NCBI GenBank assembly: GCA_017452525.1
Contig: JAFTMG010000006.1
Coordinates: 188,982-252,981, forward strand
Source of the DNA: Clostridia bacterium
Lineage (GTDB): Bacteria > Bacillota > Clostridia > Oscillospirales > CAG-272
Direction: 5' to 3'
DNA length: 64,000 bases
Program-made: the position numbers and the translations under genes
Shown: piece after piece, positions 9,002 to 16,568 of the stretch
How the letters are laid out: every line of letters starts with the position of its first letter
Position numbering within the stretch: the first letter of the stretch is position 1
The notes under the pieces: generated by a model
Told to the model about the DNA's origin: nothing
The model's input: only the letters and a program-made list of their open reading frames with translations
The model's database searches: none

Positions 9002-9122
9002 TGGGTTTTCGGGAAAAATTTCCTTTTAAAAAAGCATATCTTTCTCAAAAAAGAGTTTCTTTTTGTGAAAGAATGTGGTAAAATATAGATATGCATCTCA
9101 ACATGGACGGAGGATGGAGAGA

Positions 9123-9533
9123 ATGAATACCAAAACCGCATTTCGCTATAGCATGATCCCCTTCATTCTCGGTGCCAATTGGCGCGCCCGTTGGTATGCC
9201 GAGCGGTATTTCGGCACTTTTCGTGTAAAAGCGCAGATATTAGACCAAAAATTCCACTTTTCGTTGTTATTTTCTGTTGCCTCCCGTTTTCGAAAGATCA
9301 ATTTCTCAAACAATTATGCTGACTTTCTGCTCTCCGAGCTGCGCCACTTTGCCGCCGAATTTCCGGACAAGCTGTTGGTGCTGATCGCGACGACGCCGCG
9401 TTATCGCGCGTTTGTGCAGGAGCACCGTGCAGAACTTGAAAAATACTACGTTCTATCCGATCCCGAGCTATCTTTTCTCGTAAAAGAGTCCCCTGCGGAT
9501 CGTGTACCGCATTTGAAAGGAGACCCTTCATGA
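9123..9533 (+). CDS. Free-standing pre-ATP-grasp domain resembling the N-terminus of D-aspartate ligase-type enzymes
   Basis: This 136-residue protein resembles only the first domain of ATP-grasp carboxylate-amine ligases of the D-aspartate ligase kind: an opening MIPFILGANWRARWYAERY, a FLLSELRHFAAEFPDKLLVLIATTPRY segment and EHRAELEKYYVLSDPE. A full ligase has about 400 residues with the ATP-binding lobes following, and none are present. The stop codon overlaps the racemase start (ATGA) and the racemase ribosome site lies inside this gene, so it looks coupled rather than simply broken. GGAGG at 9109 suits the ATG at 9123. It could be a decayed ligase or a separate regulatory or partner domain. 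Confidence 0.65.
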   Translation: MNTKTAFRYSMIPFILGANWRARWYAERYFGTFRVKAQILDQKFHFSLLFSVASRFRKINFSNNYADFLLSELRHFAAEFPDKLLVLIATTPRYRAFVQEHRAELEKYYVLSDPELSFLVKESPADRVPHLKGDPS

Positions 9534-10288
9534 GCCATGCTACCCCCGCCCTTCTGGGCATTCTGGGCGGTCTCGGACCGATGTCCACCGTTTGCTTTTA
9601 CGAAATGCTGACGTCGCACACCTTCGCGACGTCGGACAAGGAACACATCGACATGGTGATCAGCAGCCGCGCCACCACGCCGGACCGCACCGCTTATATT
9701 CTGGGGCGCTCCGATCTCAATCCCCTCCCCGTCATGATCGAGGAGGCACGAAAGCTGACCGCTTACGGCGCGGACCTTCTGGCGGTTCCCTGCAATACCG
9801 CTCATTATTTCTACGACGCGCTTCGTGCCTCGGTCTCGGTCCCCATTCTCAACATCATCGAAGAAACCGTATCTCTGCTTGCACGCATGAAGGTCAGGCA
9901 GGTCGGTATTCTTGCCACCGAGGGAACGGTCTGCGCGGGCGCTTACCATAAGGTCTGCCGCGCTCACGGGATCACCGCCGTCGCCCCCCCTCCCGAGGAC
10001 CAGAAAAGATTGAACACACTGATCTACGACACCATCAAAAGCGGCCGCCGCCCTCGCGCGGAGGATCTGGAGCGGATCGGAAGACCCTTGCTTCGAAACG
10101 GCTGTGAGAGGCTGATCCTTGGTTGTACCGAGCTTTCCCTGATCAAGCGGGACTGTGGGCTGGAGGACTATATTTACGTAGACTCCACTGAGGTCCTCGC
10201 CCTGCGCACCATCCTTCGCTGCGGCAAAACACCCATCGGATTTTCCGACGAGCTGCTCACCCTCGCAGCCGAAACCACCACACGTTGA
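9530..10288 (+). CDS. Aspartate/glutamate racemase family protein
   Basis: The 252-residue enzyme has the two active-site cysteines of the Asp/Glu racemase family, Cys88 in AVPCNTAH and Cys199 in LGCTEL, and the GILGGLGPMST opening common in the aspartate racemase branch. These cofactor-independent enzymes make D-amino acids. The start overlaps the preceding stop by four bases, after AAAGGAG. Followed by a MurE-type ligase, it would supply D-Asp or D-Glu to a cell-wall step. D-Asp is my preference because of the ligase-like domain upstream. Confidence 0.9.
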   Translation: MSHATPALLGILGGLGPMSTVCFYEMLTSHTFATSDKEHIDMVISSRATTPDRTAYILGRSDLNPLPVMIEEARKLTAYGADLLAVPCNTAHYFYDALRASVSVPILNIIEETVSLLARMKVRQVGILATEGTVCAGAYHKVCRAHGITAVAPPPEDQKRLNTLIYDTIKSGRRPRAEDLERIGRPLLRNGCERLILGCTELSLIKRDCGLEDYIYVDSTEVLALRTILRCGKTPIGFSDELLTLAAETTTR

Positions 10289-10302
10289 AGAAGGAGTACG
10301 AC

Positions 10303-11793
10303 ATGCTTTTTTCCCATTTGATACGCGAACTCTCTCTCCCCTTCCGGCTGTGCGGTGATACCAACACCGCCACCGAGGTCACACATATCAGCAACGATTC
10401 CCGACAGACGCACAAGGACTCCCTTTTCGTCTGTATCCGCGGTGCCATTTCCGACGGTCACGATTACGCGACTGCCGCATACGCCAACGGTTGCCGTCTC
10501 TTCGTGGCAGCCCGCCCACTCCCCCTGCCGCCCGATGCCACCGTCCTCATCACAGAAAATACGCGCGAAGCACTGCACCTTCTCTCCGCCGCCCTTTACG
10601 GTCATCCCTCCGAACAGCTGCGAGTTGTCGGCATCACGGGAACCAAGGGGAAAACGACCACCGCACTGATGATCGCACATATTCTGAACAGCTGCGGCAT
10701 TTCCGCAGGATACATAGGCTCCAATGGCGTTTCTTACGGAAGCTATCATTTCCACACCGTCAACACCACACCCGAAAGCTGTGACATCCAACGATATCTG
10801 CGGGATATGGTGCGGGAGGGCGTGCGCGTTTGCGTCATGGAGGTATCCTCTCAGGCGCTGAAGCTGGAGCGCGTCCACGGCGTGCGGTTTGATACCTGTG
10901 TTTTCACCAACCTGTCCCCCGACCATATCAGCGCTCACGAGCATCCCGACTTTGAGGATTATATGGCATGCAAGGCAAAGCTGTTCCGCGATTACCCTCA
11001 TGAGCATCTCATTTACAATGCCGACGATCCCCTCGCCGAGGACGTGGTCGGTGCTTCCCGCGCCCACGCGCTTCGGTTCGCCCTTCATCACCCCGCAGAG
11101 TTCACAGCAGACCGCCTGTCGCTGATGCGGGAGGAGGGCAAGCTGGGGCTGACCTTCCGTCTGTTCACAGCCGCGTGTGAACAAACGGTCACCCTGCCCT
11201 TCCCGGGCGCCTTCAGTGTCTGCAACGCGCTGGCGGCGGTGGCGGTCTGCACCGTATTCGGGCTGAACGTTCCGCAGATCGCCAAGGCTTTGGAAACGGT
11301 GTCTGTTTCGGGGCGCTTTGAGGTCATCTCACTTGACAGCGGCGTGACCTTTGTCATCGACTATGCGCACAACGGCATCAGCCTCCGCTCCGCGCTGGAA
11401 ACGCTTCGTCAATACCGTCCCAACCGCCTGATCTGTCTTTTCGGATCAGTGGGCGGACGGACGCAAATGCGCCGCGCCGAGCTTGGACGTGTGGCGGCGG
11501 AGCTTGCCGATCTGTGCATCATCACCTCCGACAACCCCGACAACGAGCCTCCCATGAATATCATCCGAGACATCTCCGCCCAGTTTGCGGGCAGCTCTTG
11601 CCCCTATCTGGAGATCCCCGACCGCGAAGAAGCGATCCGTCACGCACTGGCGATCGCCGCCCCGGGTGACATCGTCCTCCTTGCGGGCAAGGGACACGAG
11701 CGCTATCAGCTGATCGCGGGCAAATACGTTCCCTTCTGCGAGCGTGATATCATCGCCGCGGAGGTATTGCGCAGAGCGCTTTCGACGATCTGA
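10303..11793 (+). CDS. murE: MurE-type UDP-MurNAc-tripeptide synthetase
   Basis: The 496-residue protein has the three Mur ligase domains: an N-terminal domain with SNDSRQTHKDSLFVCIRG, a central ATPase with GITGTKGKTTTA (about 111-121) and the carbamylated-Lys region MACKAK (about 221), and a C-terminal domain with the amino-acid-binding motif. That motif reads DNPD at about 410-413. DAP-adding enzymes normally have DNPR, so another diamino acid (Lys or Orn) is likely. The chosen ATG follows AAGGAG; an in-frame TTG at 10285 overlaps the racemase. It could be a second, specialised MurE and not the only one in the genome. Confidence 0.9.
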   Translation: MLFSHLIRELSLPFRLCGDTNTATEVTHISNDSRQTHKDSLFVCIRGAISDGHDYATAAYANGCRLFVAARPLPLPPDATVLITENTREALHLLSAALYGHPSEQLRVVGITGTKGKTTTALMIAHILNSCGISAGYIGSNGVSYGSYHFHTVNTTPESCDIQRYLRDMVREGVRVCVMEVSSQALKLERVHGVRFDTCVFTNLSPDHISAHEHPDFEDYMACKAKLFRDYPHEHLIYNADDPLAEDVVGASRAHALRFALHHPAEFTADRLSLMREEGKLGLTFRLFTAACEQTVTLPFPGAFSVCNALAAVAVCTVFGLNVPQIAKALETVSVSGRFEVISLDSGVTFVIDYAHNGISLRSALETLRQYRPNRLICLFGSVGGRTQMRRAELGRVAAELADLCIITSDNPDNEPPMNIIRDISAQFAGSSCPYLEIPDREEAIRHALAIAAPGDIVLLAGKGHERYQLIAGKYVPFCERDIIAAEVLRRALSTI

Positions 11794-11810
11794 TACAGAG
11801 TACAAAATGA

Positions 11811-11846
11811 GCAGGCGGTACACCAAATCCGGTGTACCGCCTGCTT
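11811..11846. terminator. Bidirectional intrinsic terminator
   Basis: A 14-base inverted repeat GCAGGCGGTACACC with a 6-base loop lies between convergent genes ending at 11793 and 11858. The T tract is short, so efficiency is uncertain. Confidence 0.7.
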
Positions 11847-11857
11847 ACGTGTTCAAA

Positions 11858-12784
11858 TCATTTCCGATAAGCGCCGACCATCATGCGCGTCAGCGCACGC
11901 GCTTCTCTGAGTCCTGCGCCCTCAGGCGTCTCGCCCTTCATAAAGGCAACGACGGGAGCATCCTTGCCCGCAACCAGAGGAACCTCTGCCCCGTTCAGCG
12001 TGACCTTGCCCGATGCCGCGACCACATAGCCGCGGTCACCGCCGACCTCCATCGTCATGGGGAATCCCTTGGTCACAAAGCCGGTCTCATTGATGGCAAT
12101 GGTGCCGTCCTCGTAGGTCATCACGGTCACGGCGTTATCCTCGATACCGTCGGGATTGAGGACCGCGTCCTTCTCATCACGGCATGCGTGAGTAAAGGCG
12201 GACTGATAGGTGCTCGGCTCTCCCAGTAGCCAGTTGATCAGGTACATGCCGTGCGCGCCAAGGTCGATCATGGCACCGCCGCCGCATTCCTTCAGATTGT
12301 AGAAGTGAGCGGGCAGCCAATGATCGATACTGCCACTGTGGCAGTTGCGGAAACGAACGTAATTGACCTTGCCCAGTTCTCCGCGGTCGATCAGATCCTT
12401 GACGGTCAGATGTACCGAGGTGAATTTCTGCACCAGAGAGATGACGAAGCGAACGCCCGCTTTCCGGACGGCATCCTCCACGCGAATGCAATCCTCCTCT
12501 GTCAGCGCAAGCACCTTTTCGGTAAAGATATGCTTGCCGCTCTCGGCGATCTTCACCATAACGTCGGCATGCGCGTCGGTCGCGGTATTGACGATCACAC
12601 CCTCGGCATCACTTGCCAACAGAGCGTCCAGAGAATCAAACGTGGGGATCCCGAACTTCTCGGCAAACGCCGTCTTCCACTCGGCATTGTCATCGTAAAC
12701 TCCGACGACCTCGCCGTATTCCAACGCTTTCTTGGTATAGTCCTTGGCGTGGACGTGCCATACGCCGCAAATTGCTACTTTCAT
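11858..12784 (-). CDS. Gfo/Idh/MocA family oxidoreductase
   Basis: The 308-residue protein has an N-terminal Rossmann fold for NAD(P) (MKVAICGVWHVHAKDY, a variant of the GxGxxG loop) and the family EK motif as GKHIFTEKVLA near residue 90. The C-terminal alpha/beta domain has CGGGAMIDLGAHGMYLINWLLG, with the substrate-site Asp and His. These enzymes oxidise, reduce or epimerise sugars and inositols. It overlaps the preceding oxidoreductase gene by four bases (ATGA), so the two are translationally coupled and probably act in sequence. Confidence 0.9.
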   Translation of the reverse strand: MKVAICGVWHVHAKDYTKKALEYGEVVGVYDDNAEWKTAFAEKFGIPTFDSLDALLASDAEGVIVNTATDAHADVMVKIAESGKHIFTEKVLALTEEDCIRVEDAVRKAGVRFVISLVQKFTSVHLTVKDLIDRGELGKVNYVRFRNCHSGSIDHWLPAHFYNLKECGGGAMIDLGAHGMYLINWLLGEPSTYQSAFTHACRDEKDAVLNPDGIEDNAVTVMTYEDGTIAINETGFVTKGFPMTMEVGGDRGYVVAASGKVTLNGAEVPLVAGKDAPVVAFMKGETPEGAGLREARALTRMMVGAYRK

Positions 12785-13866
12785 TCGAAATACACCGCCT
12801 TACCGGTCTTGGAGGAAACGTAGATCGCCTCAAGGATCTCGGAAACGACGCACGCCTGCTCGGGCAGAACGACGGGATCGGTATCCTCAACAACGGCACG
12901 GATCCAATTGTGAGCTTCGGTCACGGCGGGCGTCACCTTGGCACCGGAGTAGAAGGCGACACCGCCTGCCTTGGTATCCACGGTGCTGTCGACCGCACGG
13001 TTGTATTCGATCTTATTGACGGTCAGACTGTCATTCTTGATCGCCAGACCGGCGCGGCTTCCGCACAGACGGCAGCTGCCCTCTGCGATCGGCTCGTCGG
13101 TATTGAGAGCCCAGCTGGTCTCCAGCATAATGGTTGCGCCGTTCTTCATCACGATCATAGCGCAAGCTGCTTCCTCCAGCGGCGTAGTGCTGACACCCTT
13201 ATCACCCCAGATATTGCCTGCTTCGGGATGCTCGAGCATCTTATGCGTCTTACCCACGACCATGGCAGGCTCATAGTTATTCATCAAAGAGAGCGTCAGA
13301 TCCAGAGAATGGGTCGCGATATCGATGATGGGACCGCCGCCCTGCTCTTCCTCATTCAGGAACACGCCCCAGTTGGGAGTGCCTCTGCGGCGGATCGCAT
13401 AGCAGTTGGCATAGTAGATCTCACCCAGAACACCGTCCTTGATCAGCTCTCTGGCATACTGCGTCTGTGCCTTCTGACGGTGCTGGTAACCGATGGTCAG
13501 CTTTTTGCCTGTTTCCTTGGCGGCGGCAACCATGCGGCGTGCGTCTGCCGCGGTCTTTGCCATGGGCTTCTCGCACATGACGTGCTTGCCTGCGTGCAGC
13601 GCGTCGATAGAGATATCGGCATGCTCACGGTTGGGGGTCAGAACGTGGACGACCTCAATGGTGGGGTCCTTGAGTAATTCTTTATAGTCGGTATAGACCT
13701 TGGCGTCGGGTGTGCCGTATTCACGTGCTGCTTTCTCTGCCTTCTCGATCACGATATCGCAGAAGGCGACCATTCTAACGTTGGGAACGGTCTTCAGGGA
13801 GGGCACGTGCTTGCCGTTGGCAATACCGCCGCAACCGATGATACCTACGTTTACAATTCTTTCCAT
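12781..13866 (-). CDS. Gfo/Idh/MocA family oxidoreductase
   Basis: This 361-residue enzyme shows the nucleotide loop VGIIGCGGIANGKH, the catalytic GKHVMCEKPMAKT near residue 95, and GGGPIIDIATHSLDLTLSLM in the C-terminal domain. It is a standard-length member of the family, somewhat longer than its partner downstream. The ATG follows AAGGAGA. Sugar or polyol substrate is unknown. No transporter is in the operon. Confidence 0.92.
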   Translation of the reverse strand: MERIVNVGIIGCGGIANGKHVPSLKTVPNVRMVAFCDIVIEKAEKAAREYGTPDAKVYTDYKELLKDPTIEVVHVLTPNREHADISIDALHAGKHVMCEKPMAKTAADARRMVAAAKETGKKLTIGYQHRQKAQTQYARELIKDGVLGEIYYANCYAIRRRGTPNWGVFLNEEEQGGGPIIDIATHSLDLTLSLMNNYEPAMVVGKTHKMLEHPEAGNIWGDKGVSTTPLEEAACAMIVMKNGATIMLETSWALNTDEPIAEGSCRLCGSRAGLAIKNDSLTVNKIEYNRAVDSTVDTKAGGVAFYSGAKVTPAVTEAHNWIRAVVEDTDPVVLPEQACVVSEILEAIYVSSKTGKAVYFE

Positions 13867-13932
13867 AGCTTGTTTTCTCCTTTTCGGGTGTTATGAAAAC
13901 CGTATTGTTTTCATATTTTCCATGGTGTTTTC

Positions 13933-13961
13933 AGTATACCATACACAGAAAAGCATGTCAA
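13933..13961 (-). promoter_or_regulatory. Promoter for the oxidoreductase pair
   Basis: Minus-strand consensus TTGACA, 17 bases, then TATACT, about 67 bases before the start codon. Confidence 0.7.
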
Positions 13962-14008
13962 GTGCTATCCGATTTTTTACAAAACATATACATACTTTTC
14001 GTAACGGC

Positions 14009-14037
14009 TTGAAAAAAGCATAAAAATGTGGTATAGT
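14009..14037 (+). promoter_or_regulatory. Promoter for the SGNH-DUF5058-M20 operon
   Basis: TTGAAA, 17 bases, TATAGT, 28 bases before the start codon of the first gene. Confidence 0.65.
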
Positions 14038-14065
14038 TTAACTATGACACCGAAAGGAGAAACAT

Positions 14066-15055
14066 ATGCTTCTGACACTTGAACAGATCCAAAATATTGC
14101 CCGTGGCTGTGCCCGCGTGGAGGAGAGGGACGGCACCTTTGTGCTGATGCGCTTCACCGAGCGGCAGGCACAGGCGTATCTCAATATCGGCAACGAGGAT
14201 TTTTACAACAAGACCTTCGCCACCGCTGGTGTACGCCTTGCCTTCAAAACAGATTCCCGCCTTTTTGCCTTTGATTACCGGTTTGCCCGCGGCTCCAGCC
14301 GACAGTTCGGTCACTTTGACGTCTATATTGACGGATACTTGACCAATCATTTCGGCACAGTGGGGCTTGAAAACATGGCGGGACGTGCCGATATTGCCCT
14401 GCCCGAGGGCATGAAAACGGTGGAGATCCACTTCCCGTGGTCCTATGGCGCCAGCATTTCCAACGTGACGGTCGAGGACGGCGCCACCGTGGAAGGCGTT
14501 TATCGCCCTCACACCATGATCTGCTTCGGCGATTCCGTCACCCACGGCTATGACGCCATCCACCCCTCGTTCTCTTACGTATCGCGTCTTGCCTCTCTGC
14601 TGGATGCGGACTGCATCAACAAGGGCATCGGCGGAGACATCTTCTTCCCCGCACTGCTTGAGGAGGCGGAAGGTCCTGACCCCGACTTTATTACGGTAGC
14701 CTACGGTGCCAACGATTGGTACAAGAGTACCCCCGAGGAATTTGAGGCAAACTGCCGCGGTTTTCTCTCGCGTATTACGGCACTTTATCCCACCTCCCGG
14801 ATCTTCATCCTCTCCACCATCTGGCACTGTGAGTACCATCTCAGATCCAAGCTAGGTATGACCGGTCCGGAGCAGAACGCGTGGATGCGGGAGATCTGCC
14901 GTGATTATCCGACCCTTCATTACGTGGACGGTGCGCTCATGACACCTCACCGTCAGGAATTTTATACCGACCGCGCGGGTCACCCCAACGAGGCGTGCTT
15001 TGCCTTCTATGCTTCCAACCTCTACGCCGCCATGGTCAAGGCACTCAATAAATAA
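14066..15055 (+). CDS. SGNH/GDSL hydrolase
   Basis: The 329-residue protein has a beta-sandwich N-terminal domain of about 145 residues, then an SGNH hydrolase: block I ICFGDSVTHGY with the nucleophile Ser near 158, block II Gly in NKGIGGD, block III VAYGANDWY, and block V DRAGHPNE with the catalytic Asp and His. This two-domain form resembles carbohydrate esterases of the CE2-like type, suggesting removal of acetyl groups from glycans. There is no signal peptide, so it acts inside the cell. It begins an operon with the DUF5058 genes 21 bases downstream. Confidence 0.88.
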   Translation: MLLTLEQIQNIARGCARVEERDGTFVLMRFTERQAQAYLNIGNEDFYNKTFATAGVRLAFKTDSRLFAFDYRFARGSSRQFGHFDVYIDGYLTNHFGTVGLENMAGRADIALPEGMKTVEIHFPWSYGASISNVTVEDGATVEGVYRPHTMICFGDSVTHGYDAIHPSFSYVSRLASLLDADCINKGIGGDIFFPALLEEAEGPDPDFITVAYGANDWYKSTPEEFEANCRGFLSRITALYPTSRIFILSTIWHCEYHLRSKLGMTGPEQNAWMREICRDYPTLHYVDGALMTPHRQEFYTDRAGHPNEACFAFYASNLYAAMVKALNK

Positions 15056-15076
15056 AATCATATAAAGGAGTCTGTT

Positions 15077-15862
15077 ATGGAATTCAGTGTAAACCATCCG
15101 ATCCTGTTTCTGCTGGTCGGCGTGATCATCACTGCGGTATTGGCGCAGTCGGCATACTTTCTCGTCAAGTCTGTCAAGCGCGCCAGGGTGCTCGGCATGG
15201 ACATGACCAAGATCAGAAAAACAATCGTTACCGCCGCCATCTTTACCGTTGCTCCCGCGGTATCCATCGTCATCGCCGTCATTTCCCTTTCCCAATCGTT
15301 GGGCATTGCCCTTCCGTGGCTTCGCCTTTCGGTCGTCGGCTCACTCTCCTATGAGGCGATTGCCGCCGCCAACGCCGCCTCGGGTATGGGCATGAAGCTC
15401 TCCGATCTTGTCGGCAACATGACCGCCTCTGCCTACGTGACCATCATGATCGTCATGACGGTCTCTATCATGGTTGGCATCTGGCTCGTTCCCCTGCTTG
15501 CCAAAAAGATCCAGAGCGGTCTGGTCAGCTTTGAAAAAAAGGACAAAAAGTGGAGCGACACCTTGCAGAACGCCCTCTTTATCGGTATGATCTCCGCCTT
15601 CGTCGGTTACGTATTCTGCGATCTCTCCCGTCTGTGGCTGGCGCAGGACGGCGTGTACGTCAACGGTGACGGTGAGGTCTTCTCTGCCACGTCCGGTCTG
15701 ATTCCCGTACTCGTTATGGTGGTCGCCGCCGTGATCATGGCGCTGTGCGGACTGATGATGAAGCTCTTTAAATGGAAATGGCTGAACGATTATGCCCTGC
15801 CGATCAGCATGGTGCTCGGCATGCTCTCCGCCATTCCGCTTACTGCTCTTCTGGGAGGTTGA
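15077..15862 (+). CDS. DUF5058-type integral membrane protein
   Basis: The 261-residue protein has about six membrane helices (roughly 9-29, 52-75, 115-137, 172-190, 213-235 and 243-261). It has the look of the DUF5058 family, including the acidic/Asn-rich segment DLVGNMTASAYVT in a membrane-proximal position. Function of the family is not established; transport is likely. It starts after AAAGGAG and is followed four bases after its stop by the partner gene. Naming rests on recall of family sequences, not on a search. Confidence 0.75.
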   Translation: MEFSVNHPILFLLVGVIITAVLAQSAYFLVKSVKRARVLGMDMTKIRKTIVTAAIFTVAPAVSIVIAVISLSQSLGIALPWLRLSVVGSLSYEAIAAANAASGMGMKLSDLVGNMTASAYVTIMIVMTVSIMVGIWLVPLLAKKIQSGLVSFEKKDKKWSDTLQNALFIGMISAFVGYVFCDLSRLWLAQDGVYVNGDGEVFSATSGLIPVLVMVVAAVIMALCGLMMKLFKWKWLNDYALPISMVLGMLSAIPLTALLGG

Positions 15863-15866
15863 TATC

Positions 15867-16547
15867 ATGGCTAAAATGAAAACAAATAACGAATACTCTT
15901 ATATGGATAGCGTCCACCGCGACGGTCGCATCTGGAATCTTTCCATGATGGTACTGCTCATGGCATTCCCCGTGGTAGTCGGTCTGATCTTCTCCGCCAT
16001 GCCCGATTGGGCGGCGGTCGGCAAGGGACTTCTCGCGACCGCGCCGATGTATTGGGCGGTCGGTGTCATTGAAACGATCACCTATATTCCCATGCTGGGT
16101 GCGGGCGGATCCTATCTCTCCTTCGTCACCGGCAATATCTCCAATCTGAAGCTTCCCTGCGCCCTCAACGCGCTGGAAAACGCAGAGGTCAAGGCACAGA
16201 GCGAGGAGGGTGAGATCATCTCCACCATCGCTATCGCCGTCTCTTCCATCGTCACAACATTGATCATTATCATCGGTGTTATCCTGATCGTCCCGCTGAC
16301 CCCCATCCTTTCCTCCGAGACCCTCAAGCCCGCCTTCGATCAGATGTTGCCCGCGCTCTTCGGCGGTCTCGGCGTGGTATTCGTCTCCAAGAACGTCAAG
16401 CTGGCGATCGCACCCGTGCTGCTCATGCTGATCCTCTTTATCTTCGTTCCCGCCCTCAACGCGGGCACGGTGGGCATCATGGTCCCCGTCGGCGTTGTCT
16501 TTACCATTGTTTACGCAAGAATCATTTACAAAAGAGGCTGGCTCTGA
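15867..16547 (+). CDS. Integral membrane protein, partner of the DUF5058-type protein
   Basis: The 226-residue protein has about six membrane helices, with a short cytoplasmic N-terminus and a mid-protein loop LKLPCALNALENAEVKAQ. The ATG after GGGAGG starts four bases beyond the preceding stop, so the two membrane proteins are almost certainly made together and may form a complex. The segment GAGGSYLSFVTGNISNLK suggests a substrate pore, but this is inference. In databases such partners are sometimes labelled mechanosensitive channel; I see no clear basis for that here. Confidence 0.7.
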   Translation: MAKMKTNNEYSYMDSVHRDGRIWNLSMMVLLMAFPVVVGLIFSAMPDWAAVGKGLLATAPMYWAVGVIETITYIPMLGAGGSYLSFVTGNISNLKLPCALNALENAEVKAQSEEGEIISTIAIAVSSIVTTLIIIIGVILIVPLTPILSSETLKPAFDQMLPALFGGLGVVFVSKNVKLAIAPVLLMLILFIFVPALNAGTVGIMVPVGVVFTIVYARIIYKRGWL

Positions 16548-16568
16548 TTCCCGCCACGGAGGTTTATC

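Noticed and set aside
9056..9084. A promoter for the racemase-MurE operon with TAAAAT at 9079
   Set aside because: The -10 box is good but there is no recognisable -35 box at 16-18 bases, so I did not list it.
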